Positions 1 through 9,863 of a stretch of 64,000 nt of DNA are shown here, piece by piece. The notes below the pieces were generated by a model. It was not told where the DNA came from, searched no databases, and was given only the letters and a program-made list of their open reading frames with translations. The translations under genes were made by a program, and so were the position numbers. The DNA comes from Antedon mediterranea. Its lineage: Eukaryota; Echinodermata; Crinoidea; Comatulida; Antedonidae. The DNA lies in the NCBI RefSeq assembly GCF_964355755.1, contig NC_092677.1, forward strand, positions 1,307,001 to 1,371,000, given 5' to 3'. Positions within the stretch are counted from its first letter, which is position 1; the number at the start of each line of letters is the position of its first letter.

Positions 1-1299
1 GTGTCCCGCTCGATGGAATAAGTTAACAAGATCCTTTGACCTAGTTGCTTGGTGCAATGTACTTGTCAATCCAATATGTTTTGGTGTCCACTTCTTTCCT
101 TTGCTTATTCCATAAACCAAATCCTGTGCATTGCTCATAACCATACGTCGTGTTTGATCCTCATATTTCATTTCAGAACAATCTTCATTTAAATGGTCTT
201 GGCCTCCATATAATAATCTCAGAAACATATACAAACTATCAGGTATGCACTCGGCTTCATCTTTCTCACTAACTGCCAATCCTTCGTGACCAGGTTTCGA
301 AATAATATCGCCACGGATCTTTAATGCAACATGTACCAGAGATAGAAATACATCTTCTTGCTCTGGTTGGTACGTTGGAATCGTGATGTCTTCATTCGCT
401 TGAACTGACTGAGAAACCATATTATTTTGATAATGGATGGGAATTAGTAATGTTTGGCGATCTGATGAATTAACATTTAGAGGATGAAAAAAGTGAAATT
501 CAGTATTCAGTTGAGAAACAAGCTTCTCTTTAAATGTTGCCCTTCTGCTCAAATATGAATATGGGATATCTATGCACAAATTATTAGCTAATTCAACATA
601 CCGATTCCATACATCAATCAACTTAAAAACTAATCCTCTTCTAGCTGCCTTTTCAAGTTCATTGCAAAGCCAAACAAATGCAAGATCTCTTTTCACGCAA
701 TTTTTTTTAATTTTCTCTGTAGATCTATCAAATGCTTTCAAACACACTAAATGGTATTTTCCTTCGGATGCTATTAGGTCATTTACATCTGCTACTCTAA
801 CAGAAAAATTATAATCAAAAGGAGCAGCTTCGAGTATACGATTACTTAAGCCAAATGTCATTATAGAACAAAGACGGTCTTTAGAATCTTTTTGACAAAA
901 TATGCATTTTTCCCAGTCAACAACCGGCATATTTGAACGTCTTGAGAGCCTATCTGTTGTATTGTGAAAACTTGAAGTGGGTTTGGATGATGCGTCTAGC
1001 TCGTGTTGTTTTCTCTTATTTTCTAATCGTTTCATTCTGTCTTGATCAGTGAAATGGCAATAACACTGTTTATGCCATAATGTCTTTTGATCAACTTCAG
1101 TTGTAAAACTTAGTGAAACTCGATTCGTAATATCGTCATCATCGCCGAGCTGACATCTCTTTTCAGCTGCATCCTTTACAGTTCTTAAACCTTGCTCGCT
1201 TGCTTCTCTCAAATTATCATTAGCTTTACGTTTCTGACAAAATAGACACAGCTTATAATTTACTGGTCTTTGTTTTTTTAAATCACAAACTGACTCCAT
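1..1299 (-). CDS. Partial ORF of a Cys/His-motif protein, 3' end beyond window
   Basis: A single minus-strand reading frame is open from the ATG at 1299 to the window edge, 433 codons with no stop, so the 3' end is missing. Near the N-terminus is CLFCQK followed about 50 residues later by LWHKQCYCHF. A second copy of the pattern is CIFCQK followed by KYHLVCLKAF. Each is a CxxC plus HxxxC, consistent with zinc binding. The rest is a mixed hydrophilic protein ending LFHRAGH at the edge. The layout resembles multicopy uncharacterised proteins seen in cnidarian, fish and invertebrate genomes, some perhaps mobile-element derived; this is from memory, not a search. The lack of introns over 1.3 kb fits an element-borne or retrotransposed gene. 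The region just upstream (1300-1780) shows no clear promoter. Function unknown. Confidence 0.7.
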   Translation of the reverse strand, partial: MESVCDLKKQRPVNYKLCLFCQKRKANDNLREASEQGLRTVKDAAEKRCQLGDDDDITNRVSLSFTTEVDQKTLWHKQCYCHFTDQDRMKRLENKRKQHELDASSKPTSSFHNTTDRLSRRSNMPVVDWEKCIFCQKDSKDRLCSIMTFGLSNRILEAAPFDYNFSVRVADVNDLIASEGKYHLVCLKAFDRSTEKIKKNCVKRDLAFVWLCNELEKAARRGLVFKLIDVWNRYVELANNLCIDIPYSYLSRRATFKEKLVSQLNTEFHFFHPLNVNSSDRQTLLIPIHYQNNMVSQSVQANEDITIPTYQPEQEDVFLSLVHVALKIRGDIISKPGHEGLAVSEKDEAECIPDSLYMFLRLLYGGQDHLNEDCSEMKYEDQTRRMVMSNAQDLVYGISKGKKWTPKHIGLTSTLHQATRSKDLVNLFHRAGH

Positions 1300-2723
1300 G
1301 ATGTGGTCTTTATTACACCAAAAACTGATATTCCGTAGCTATAGCTTTAACCAAACTCTAAAGCAAGAAAAAAATTATTTTATTTAACATTTTTTTTTAC
1401 GTTACGTTATATAAAAGTTAGGCCTACTATAAAGTTTATTAAATAAAAAGTAAGACTAAATGGCGCGCCATATTAATACTTTTAATTTACGTGAACTTGT
1501 CTGTGTGGCAACCATAAGAGACGTACGCCCTTGTCAGCGCAATTAAGCTGAGACAACTTGCTAGCTACATACGTAGGCAAATAGTTGGGCCTAGCAAAGT
1601 TTTGCAAATATTATATACTCTAATTATATATATATATTTTAAAACTTACCTCATCTGGTTTGGAAATACAACAATTGCTCTTGAAACAACGGATGATAAA
1701 TTGTGAAAATATTATTTTGTTCGCTTTTAATTTAGGCCTACTAGTGATGTTAGATGAAAGAAATAGACCATAGGGGAATTTCTATGGCGGGCGAAAGACA
1801 CAATAATAAAATTTAAAATTCTACTGGGAAATTGAGATTTTTAATTTCTCACCATCAAATACTGTTGACAAACTTGTCTAAATTAAATATGCAAATTAAG
1901 CCTTTTTCATTTCAAGATTTCACATGGAATCAACTAGATGTGTAATCTAAAAGTTCGAAATAAATATTTAATTTTAATCACATAAACTTATACAAATTCA
2001 TAATATACAAATACGATACTATTATTATCGTATTTGTATATTATGTATTTCATCATTTTCGATAGCGGCCATTTTGAATATACAAATCAAGGGCATAAAT
2101 AACCATACTATTGGCCTTTCTTGGACGAAATGTGCCATTAGACTGGATAGAAACACACATTTTCTAAACAAAAACATAAAACAAAAAATAATTTCATAAG
2201 TCCAATATTTTCAGAGTTACCGTATAACATTTTATTTGACTAATAGTTCAAAGGTCAATAGTTGTAGAATCGGCCATTTTGTGTAAAAACTTGTCATTAT
2301 AATAAATATGAATGTATGATTTCTGAACAATTTGAGCCCCATTTCGTGTCTCTCCGATTATTGGTTACTGAGATACGATAAATCAAGGTCAAAGGTCAAA
2401 ATGTCAGAAATAAGACTTGCATCCATTTTTTGACAAAATGTTTCATTAAAGTGAATATAAAAACATATATTTAAAACATTTTGACACCAAAATTAATTAT
2501 CTGTGACTAGTGGTTCTCGAGATATAGGGTAATTATAAAAAATGGCCGCCATTTTTAATTATGCAAATTAAGGGCTTAGATGGCCGAATTTCGCTTGGGA
2601 TCCGCCATATTCGTAATCAGCGAGGTCGAAATATCCTAAATCAAGTGGATCCCAGCTTCTACCCAAAAATGCTTCTTGATTCGTTTTCTAGGCCGTTTTT
2701 TGAGAAATGGAACCTGTCTAAGA
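1300..2723. other. AT-rich noncoding stretch with a diverged internal repeat
   Basis: No supportable gene. A module around atggccgccatt followed by a word close to atgcaaattaag occurs near 2060 and 2540, and a related word lies near 1890, suggesting diverged tandem copies of an unknown repeat. A 20-bp inverted repeat lies at 1999-2045. Confidence 0.5.
1999..2045. repeat. Perfect 20-bp inverted repeat, 7-nt spacer
   Basis: The arms at 1999-2018 and 2026-2045 are exact reverse complements (arm begins CATAATATACAAATACG) around a 7-nt spacer. It could be the terminal hairpin of a small transposon or a fold-back duplication. No function is evident. Confidence 0.85.
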
Positions 2724-2772
2724 TGGGAAACTTAGTAATCCTGTTACACTGTCAATAGGTTGGTGGGAATAA
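2724..2772 (+). pseudogene. Relic of the 3' end of an I-set exon
   Basis: The words gaaacttagtaat and acactgtcaataggttggt match the ends of the I-set exons at 61016-61389 and 53483-53773. The homology continues into intron-like sequence (tcatattttattg-like words) to about 2830. Only the terminal strand of the domain and its donor region remain, so this marks an older array unit that was lost. Confidence 0.6.
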
Positions 2773-2830
2773 ATTTGTTATAACTTGTTGATACAAATCA
2801 AATCGTATTTTATTGGGATCATTCATAGTA

Positions 2831-2867
2831 CTAGAGGGTGAGCTCGCTTCGCTCGCTCTCCCTCTAG
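2831..2867 (-). repeat. Terminal hairpin of a Helitron-like element
   Basis: A palindrome with CTAGAGGG/CCCTCTAG arms around a GCGAGCGAAGCGAGC core ends, on the minus strand, in CTAG followed by T. That matches a Helitron 3' end (hairpin, CTRR, T flank). Its 5' end was not found. It is a different family from the copies at 4286-6117 and 46598-47914. Confidence 0.45.
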
Positions 2868-4285
2868 GAAGTGTAGATGATGGTTCTCGGAATGATAATG
2901 ACTCGGGTAAAAAGGTTTAGAAGGACATTCTGGCCTGGACAATTTCGGTCGGTTACCATTATTTAAATGCTTTTGATATTCGTAAAACCAAACCTACTCA
3001 CTAACCTGTTTCACAGTGTCTTACATGATTAATAGCGTTTTACGTATATGTTTGAAAAATTTCATCTGGTTGTGGAATAGGTATTAAATGAAATTTCTTT
3101 TTGAACAACCAAAAACTAATTTAAGCGAACTTACAGTACGTTTCGAAACCTATCAGGTTTCATTCTCAACTGGCGTTTCATCGTCTAGCGTTGTTAATTC
3201 CATGACGACGATGAGTCGGTATAGCGCCACCAATAGGTCCAAAAGGACGTGCCCCCTTCTCTTTCTTCAATAGTTGATCATATATGTGTGATAATTCGTG
3301 GGCTCCTTCATCTATGTTCATGATTTTGATGTATCCTGTTTTACGTATAGTGTTTATTGTAGATTTGAAAAGTGGTAAAAAAAGAATAACAAAAATGATT
3401 GGTAAATTGTAGATAACAGTTCGATGAAATCTACTAAAAATAATATAATTGTGATATAAATATAATACATTGTTGTGTGTATAAATGTTGATGGGCGTTT
3501 ATTAGATGGTATTTGGATGGGTGGGGGAGGGGCGGATTGGGGGGAGTGGCGATAATTATTTTAATTGATGTTTTATTGGGAAGGTGTTCCGGGCATTTAT
3601 TCAAATAAATACCATCCTAATTGGTATACTTAATACATTATTTCGCGACACAGTGAGCCGTTTTGGCCTAAGAAGGAAGACGCTTTAGACGGCTTGCAAC
3701 ATGGGCAGAAGTATCCCAGGGTCCTGTATGTACTATACTATACCTTCACACGCCCGGGTCCGCGTCCGAAAATAAACAAAAAAACAAAATTGCTATCGCC
3801 ACCAAGCACCAACGGCCAACTTAGTTGAAACAGGGAGTTGTTTTACAACTCCTTGGTGGAAACCAACGATGCAGGGAACTTGCAAGGTGATTGACACACC
3901 TTACCGTGAACCCGGAAATTACTTCTACCGCGCGTAGAGTTAAAATTTACCGATTGAAATCAGAAAATGTCTTATAAAACCCTTTATAATATCTTCCTAA
4001 GAAAAAAATATGGAACAATAGCGTAGTACTGAAAACTAATGTTATCAAATATACGTTTCGCGGTACATCTGAGATAGATAAGGTAGGTATCCAAGGCGGA
4101 GATTAGTAGCGAAGTTTTTTCATTGTGCTTGCCTATGTTAACCATAATTTATATATAGATACAGTAGGTATTTTTTGTAGGACCAAAGAGCAGGTCATAA
4201 TTATGAATGGAATATTCAAGTTTAATGTTATTTGGTAATGACAATACACAGCGAAAACCTAAATTTTTTTATTTAATTTTAGTTA
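2868..4285. other. Noncoding, no feature recognised
   Basis: A GC-richer patch near 3640-3780 may be the end of an unidentified repeat. Short ORFs here show no domain-like sequence. Confidence 0.4.
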
Positions 4286-6117
4286 CTAGATGGTAGTGCC
4301 CACAGCCAGATGGTTCTCGAATACACAGTAATTCCAGCGAGAAAACACTTTAGATTTCAAATGTACATACCGCAGGACTATAATACATTGTCGTTTACAG
4401 AAACAAATAAATAGAAACAATGATTTATGTAGTCAACCAAAAAATGAAAAATGAATTACTTCCTAAAGAGAAACTTGTCACACAATTTTTATTTGGACTC
4501 ATTTAAACAAACCCAATTTGTGTTTTGTATGTAACATTAGGGATGGGGATAGGAACAAAGAGGAAATTTTTTTTTAATATATTCGTATCCACTGAGTAAC
4601 GAAATATTTTTTTCACGCTGCTGCTTTAGCCAGGTACGTTCCAAGAGGACTACTCATTCAGAAGCTAAAGCAAGCAGCAGTTATAGTTCAAGAGGCCGAC
4701 GTTTTTGGTACTTTCTAAACTTGGACGGGTCATACTAAAATTACAAGCCCCAAAGCACATCTGGTAGAAGAGAGTCTGTCAACATAGGCCAGTATTATAA
4801 TAATTCACTGTCAAATAATCAAAACATTATTTCTGGTATTTACAATGAGTCCCATTTGACTGTCAATCTAGACCGATATATATAATACTGTAATTTGCTG
4901 TCAGATAATCATTGGATTATTATCAAAACAGTCCATATACAATTTGTTGACACTTGAAACCTCTAGGCTTGATGAAGTGACCCAGACTTGACCTTAGCAA
5001 TAAAATAAACTAAAGTGACAGAAATTGAGTCTGTTTAGTATAATAAAGTAATATTATTTATACATCATTTTTATTAATATAAATTATTTAATAAGCACAT
5101 CATCTTTTACAGATTCAGTATTTTTTATTTTTCAATTTCAATTGCACAATTATGACATATCAAAGTATGAATTCTTGTTGTATTTTACTTCAAATACAAA
5201 CGTTATTCACTTCTGTAATAAAACAATAATATTTATTCATGTATAAAAACAGAAAAGAAACGTTTAATTATAACCCCAAAACCATTGACTGACAGATAAT
5301 TTAAGTATTTTTTGCTTTAAATTACATTTTTTCAGGTAAATAATTGTTTGGTTAACGTGAATAACTTATGTGACAATAAAATGACACATTCAATCAATCA
5401 ATCAATCAATCAATTTATTTCTCAAATAAAAACAAAATACAGTTACATTTTTCTAGAAATAATAGATAATAAATGAGAAAAAGGGTACCCCAAAAACAAA
5501 TTTGAAATAAAAATTACTTTTCAGGGGACAATATATCTTTAAAACTGTTACGTCAACAAGCGAGCGGCGTTTGTTTGTAAGAAATAGTTCTTATTTATGT
5601 TTTATAGGCCAATAAATAATATACCACTAAATACAGTAAAACATTTGCGAATTAATACTTTGTTAAAACTGTCACTGTCATAGTCGATTAAAATAGTAAA
5701 GTACATGTAACGATACACCACTGTATTTTTTTAAAAGAAAATCGGCCTTTCTTCAACATTATGATGCTGTACTCGAGCTGTTTAACCGGTTTTCAGATAT
5801 TAAAAACAATTATCGTAGGAGGAGATAAGAAAATGCGAAGCATCCTCGTTATTATATGCGGGTATTTTTCAAGATGGACATCCATTAGACAGTGTATACC
5901 ACGATCGGAAAACCCCTATTTGGTGCAAATCGTTGAACGTAAATTTGTTTTAATTGTCAATAAATTATCTAACTCAATTTAATTAGTAAACAGGGTTACA
6001 TCAGGTGGTTAAAATCAGTTCCGAAAGTATGAACCAACTTTATATACCATCGAGTAAAAAGTCTAGAAGTAAGGCGCGATTTACCGATTTTTTCCCTTAC
6101 GTAAATTTATATATAGA
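4286..6117 (-). mobile_element. Non-autonomous Helitron, copy 1 (interrupted)
   Basis: Minus-strand 5' end is A|TCTATATATAAATTTACG (6117) and 3' end is CTAG|T (4286), the Helitron signature of 5' TC, 3' CTRR and insertion between A and T. The outer parts, 4286 to about 4620 and about 5600 to 6117, align with the copy at 46598-47914. About 1 kb between them is absent from that copy and includes a (CAAT)n tract, so another element inserted here. The terminal hairpin present in copy 2 is deleted. No protein is encoded. Confidence 0.65.
5389..5415. repeat. (CAAT)n microsatellite
   Basis: About six tandem CAAT units. On the minus strand this reads as a TTGA tail, which could be the 3' tail of a truncated L2-like LINE. 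Confidence 0.7.
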
Positions 6118-6299
6118 TAACAAGGCCATAAATACATGGCTGCAGTCGCGTGCGCAAATTTGAGTTAGTGTTTACCGACATTTAGTGTTTACCGACCAAC
6201 CGACCGACATAGTTTTAGTTGCACGCGACTAAAAAGCGGTTTTGTAATATGAATGCTTGACGTGTTTTACTAATATTACTTGTTTCTCTATTTCTTTAG

Positions 6300-6326
6300 C
6301 ATCGACGACAACACCTTTTATATCCA
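6300..6326 (+). pseudogene. Orphan 27-nt Ser/Thr linker micro-exon
   Basis: The exon has an AG acceptor and GTAAAT donor and reads STTTPFIS in phase 1. It matches the linker exons at 7715-7741, 54045-54071 and 61694-61720. The downstream intron sequence (tgcatgagtgcttaaaag) is also shared with 7870-7990. No Ig exon lies upstream and unit A begins 670 bp downstream, so it is a leftover of a lost or duplicated unit. Confidence 0.6.
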
Positions 6327-6994
6327 GTAAATCAACAACATGTAGGTTTTGTTTGCTTTTTGCATTTTTATTTCCGTAAACTTCCGGGTTTTTGCATTTG
6401 CGTTAAGCAAATAAAGGATTTAAATGAGAAAGGATATCCCCCTCTATCCCCATGATCTGCATGAGTGCTTAAAAGGGACAATAATGATGATTTGTATATT
6501 TGTCAACACTACATTATTGTAAATAGGTTTAAGACACATGGAAACACTAATCCTTCTGTATTTATTGTTTTGTTTATTGTGATATATATACTGTATATAT
6601 ATAAGTTGTAAGTACAAAGGTTCCAACTGTGTAATTACAATTACATTAAAATGTATATGTAATACATATCATATTAATGATGTTAGAATTGAAGTTTAAC
6701 GTAAATATTTCCATGCAAAAAACATATTGTGAGTGCAATTTCGGTGGTTTAGTTGTAAATGCTTTTATTATTATTGCCTACTTATTTTTATAATCTAAAT
6801 AAACGTGAACAAATATCATTTTAATGATAAAACATGACTAGCTGCATGGAGAGGGAATGAGCTCGTCAGACAGACCAGGACCACAGCATAGCCAAGAAAG
6901 AAAGGAATAACTGGCACCAGTTGGGAGAGGACTTTTCCCAGAAGTGGGGCGATATGAGGAAAGAAAGAAACATTAGCTTGACCATTCAGTTGGA
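6327..6994. other. Intergenic, with array-unit homology
   Basis: 6440-6550 is homologous to unit A intron sequence near 7870-7990 and to 61820-61920. 6838-6960 contains a short stretch whose translation resembles the end of a LINE reverse transcriptase, too degraded to call. Confidence 0.4.
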
Positions 6995-7385
6995 ATGGGG
7001 TTTTGCTTAATATTGTTAGTTTATTTGTTTTATTTTCTTTTAGTTACAAACGGTCAAACTGAACCTGTAGTCAATGTACAAGATGCTGTTGTCAAATTAG
7101 GTGACGATACTGTTATCAGCTGTTATTACACACTTAGTGGTACAAGAACACTTCAGGCTGTTCAGTGGTTCAGTAGCACATCAACAGGAGTTAGGTTAAA
7201 CCAACTTGTTAATAGTGCAGATACAAATTCAAATGGTAGATACGCAGTTGATACCACACAAACTGGTGTAGCTACTCTCACGATTGCAGACACAGTGTTG
7301 TCTGATGATGGATACTATCTATGTAGGATTATTGATTCACCTGCTATTGAAACTGGTGAAGATTATGGAAAACTTACTGTTCAAC
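6995..7385 (+). CDS. Unit A exon: V-set Ig domain with in-exon leader
   Basis: First recognisable exon of receptor unit A. The V-set domain has the B-strand Cys in VISCYY, a W in AVQWF, and DDGYYLC around the F-strand Cys. The exon ends CAA C|GTAAGT in phase 1. Paralogues suggest an acceptor AG at 7043-7044 preceded by a pyrimidine tract, with a separate upstream signal exon, but none was found for this unit. Reading from the ATG at 6995 instead gives a strong hydrophobic leader, MGFCLILLVYLFYFLL, so an unspliced leader is possible. The protein continues to the linker (7715), membrane (8119), 33-nt (8385) and tail (8562) exons, all in agreeing phase. Predicted product: a type I membrane receptor with one V domain. 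Confidence 0.75.
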
Positions 7386-7509
7386 GTAAGTATCGGAAAT
7401 TGATAAGAAATATGAGAAAAACTAAATCCCATGCAAGATCATTAATTTATTTTGCCTTTACAAACTAGTTTTGAATTAAATAGAATTCTCTGTTAGAACA
7501 ACAACAACA

Positions 7510-7556
7510 AAAACGGAAACTTAGTAATACATCCACACTGTCGGTAGGTTGGTTGG
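7510..7556 (+). pseudogene. Remnant of the I-set exon 3' end in unit A
   Basis: The words ggaaacttagtaat and acactgtcggtaggttggttgg match I-set exon ends in other units. The rest of the exon is missing, so unit A lost its second Ig domain by a deletion joining the V intron to the tail of the I-set exon. Confidence 0.6.
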
Positions 7557-7714
7557 AATAAACTGTTTATGCAATAATATCATTGTTTATAGTTTATCTT
7601 GTAATGAAAATAAAGCACAGGTACACAGTGAAAACTGGAAGTTTCAGTTTCAGTAATACTTATAATAATGAATGTTTTATTATCATTGCAATTGTTTATT
7701 TTCTATTTCTGTAG

Positions 7715-7741
7715 CATTAACGACAACTTCTTCTATATCCA
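7715..7741 (+). CDS. Unit A exon: 27-nt linker
   Basis: Acceptor TAG, donor GTAAGT, phase 1-1, reading LTTTSSIS. This Ser/Thr stalk is likely O-glycosylated. Because both the V exon and this exon are phase 1, V joins directly to the stalk without a frameshift. Confidence 0.65.
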
Positions 7742-7886
7742 GTAAGTCAACAACATGTAGGTTTTTTGCTATTTGCATTTTTATTTACGGGTTTATGTTT
7801 TTTATGTCCAGGTTTTGCATTTGTGTTAAGCATATAAAGGATAGAAATGGAAAGGGATATCCCCCTCCATCCCCATGATCTGCATG

Positions 7887-8083
7887 AGTGCTTAAAAGGG
7901 CAAATAATGATGACCTTTGTATATATTTGTCAACACTACATTATTGTAAATATGTTTAAAATCGCATGGTAACACTGTACTAATAATTAGTACAGTGTTA
8001 CCATGCGATTTTAAACATATTTACAATAATGTAGTGTTGACAAATATATACAAAGGTCATCATTATTTGCCCTTTTAAGCACT
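7887..8083. repeat. Perfect 98-bp palindrome with 1-nt spacer
   Basis: Arms 7887-7984 and 7986-8083 are exact reverse complements around one A at 7985. The left arm is ordinary unit intron, homologous to 6460-6550, so the right arm is an inverted copy of it. It sits in the intron between the linker and membrane exons of unit A. Confidence 0.9.
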
Positions 8084-8114
8084 TAAACTAAACAATTATT
8101 GTTTAGTTTTAAGT
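8081..8114. repeat. Second fold-back hairpin, overlapping the first
   Basis: 13-bp perfect arms (8085-8096 region and 8098-8109 region) around a 1-nt spacer at 8097, extended by 4 bp past a 1-nt bulge. It starts inside the last three bases of the 98-bp palindrome and ends at the acceptor of the membrane exon (8119). Confidence 0.8.
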
Positions 8115-8118
8115 ACAG

Positions 8119-8258
8119 AATTTCCAAAGAGTGAGGGCGTATGTAATTCAACTGGTCTTGTTGTTGGAATGACGTTTGTTGGTGTGCTCATTGGATTCAT
8201 TCTCAGTTTGATTGTGGGTTTTATTATCATCAGCAAAATAAGGAAGACAAAGTCACAG
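8119..8258 (+). CDS. Unit A exon: transmembrane segment
   Basis: 140 nt, phase 1 in and phase 0 out. It reads SKFPKSEGVCNSTG, then a membrane segment of about 25 residues (LVVGMTFVGVLIGFIL and on), then the basic stop-transfer KIRKTKSQ. Homologous exons at 17450, 54232 and 62300 are all broken, so this is the only intact copy of this membrane exon in the window. The acceptor (AAGTACAG) lies next to the fold-back hairpin. Confidence 0.75.
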
Positions 8259-8384
8259 GTGAAGTATGATTTAGAAAGTTGACCCAACAGCAAGAATATA
8301 GGAATAAAATAACTAAATGAAATAACGCATACTTTTGGTAATGGAAAAGTATTTTAACATTTAATATGATGTCTTATTTTAAAG

Positions 8385-8417
8385 GCACCGACATCGAAAA
8401 ACGCCAGCCAATCAGGG
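8385..8417 (+). CDS. Unit A exon: 33-nt cytoplasmic exon
   Basis: Phase 0-0, reading APTSKNASQSG, with AG acceptor and GTAAGG donor. Homologous 33-nt exons at 54474-54506 and 62571-62603 support it. Confidence 0.65.
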
Positions 8418-8561
8418 GTAAGGATGCTATACTTTAATTATTCACTTTACTCATCATCATCATCATTATTATTTTTACTATTGTCACCAATACAGCCAAT
8501 AAACGTTTACACTATTTTCATTCTTCATTATTCATGCAATAAACTTCTGTATTATTTTTAG

Positions 8562-8648
8562 CTGCAAGAGTATATGACTTATACTGGAGAGACAGATAAA
8601 AAAACAAACCACACATACCAAGATTTACAGAAGAAAGACGATAATTAA
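8562..8648 (+). CDS. Unit A exon: cytoplasmic tail with tyrosine motifs
   Basis: The terminal exon encodes 28 residues with EYMTYTG and HTYQDL and ends DDN-stop (TAA 8646-8648). YQDL is a YxxL motif, usable by SH2 proteins or endocytic adaptors; it is not a strict ITIM because the -2 residue is His. In unit E the equivalent codon is CAA and the frame continues QAVYVNV; B reads QAVYVNA. Unit A therefore appears to have lost a YVNV (pYxN, Grb2-type) motif to a C-to-T change. The lost tail is still visible to about 8690. Confidence 0.7.
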   Translation: MQEYMTYTGETDKKTNHTYQDLQKKDDN

Positions 8649-9671
8649 GCTGTATATGTAAATGTTAAAGCAAAGAAGGACAACAAATAATATACATGTT
8701 TAAAATAAAATAAGTATATTATTATAATCAATAGAATGATTGCAATGGTTTGAAACTACAATCACATACCTCTTGTTGATTGTTTTTATAGAAATAGAAG
8801 AAGTGTTTTCTTTCATTTTCTATAATAAAAATGAAATGTAAATGCTGCAATGTATCATCATTATCAACAACACAGCCTATAATAGTGAAATAATCTACCA
8901 ACGGTATATAGCAACAGTAAAGATAAAATTCGTAATGTAATGTAAAAATTAAAACCATATATATACTTGCAAAATATAAAAATAAGATTAATATAATTGT
9001 ATTTCTTGCTTTGATTTTTTGGAAATAAAACGTACTTGGTTGTAGACCGACTTTAATTTCTTTCATTTGAATTAAATGTATTAATGCATATATATATATA
9101 TACGGACTATACCAGCATAAGAAGAAAAATACTACAAAAAAACTATACACAATCATTGATTTGAACACCAATACACGTTTAATTGTATTATTGTTATCGT
9201 TCTTTAAGTTAATTCGCGATATGTATTTGTCGCTTACTGCCATTTTCAAAGAGTTTAGTAAGTTCAAATGGATTTGACACGGAAGGATCAAAATATAGGA
9301 ACAAAGAAGGTTTGGCATTGTTGGGGTAAATTTCTCTTTTAGGGAAGACATTAGAAAATACCTATAAAAAATAAATAGTAGTTAGAACTACTTTATAAAT
9401 ACAATTTTTAGAAAGTCATGTGTTTTTTACTTTATTTTAAATAATTTATACTGTTTAGAAAATTAATTTGATCATCTAGATTTAGACGGAAGTACAGTGC
9501 ACTATAATTATGAGGAAGTAAATATAATATATCAGTGTGAACGGCAATTCATCATAATCATAACAATAGCAGGAATAATCAGTATTTAAGTATACAATAC
9601 AGTGGAGTATGGTAGAGTGCGATACAATAACAGCGGAATAATCATCACCTTACGAAGCGGGACAAGGCGAA
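8649..9671. other. Flank between units A and B, conserved between units
   Basis: 8710-9360 is homologous to 54770-55060 and 59340-59960, and 9480-9671 to 60061-60290. This is the 3' flank of one unit and the 5' region of the next, so the duplicated block includes intergenic DNA. A 207-codon AT-rich ORF lies on the minus strand (9351-8728); its homologues are interrupted and it is not called a gene. Confidence 0.55.
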
Positions 9672-9729
9672 ATGGAAGGGAAATGTAAAAGTGCGATGAT
9701 TCTTCTGATTTTTCAACTTTGTGGTTGTA
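9672..9729 (+). CDS. Unit B exon: signal peptide
   Basis: ATG at 9672, reading MEGKCKSAMILLIFQLCGC and ending A|GTAAGT in phase 1. The V exon at 9864 is phase 1, so the two join in frame. Similar LIFQ-containing signal exons lie at 49038 and 63334. Confidence 0.7.
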
Positions 9730-9863
9730 GTAAGTACACATCTTTCTATCAACTATAGTGCATTGTACTTCCGTCCACATCAAGTTAACCAAATTAATCT
9801 TTAACAATAAATGATGATGATTTGTAGTACATTGAACGTTATGTTATTTCTTTTTTTTTTCAG

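Noticed and set aside
572-814. 80-codon plus-strand ORF
   Set aside because: Lies antisense to the much longer minus-strand ORF at 1-1299.
8728-9351. 207-codon minus-strand ORF
   Set aside because: Very AT-rich and low complexity. Homologous DNA at 54770-55060 and 59340-59960 has only short open pieces, so it is best read as unit 3' flank.
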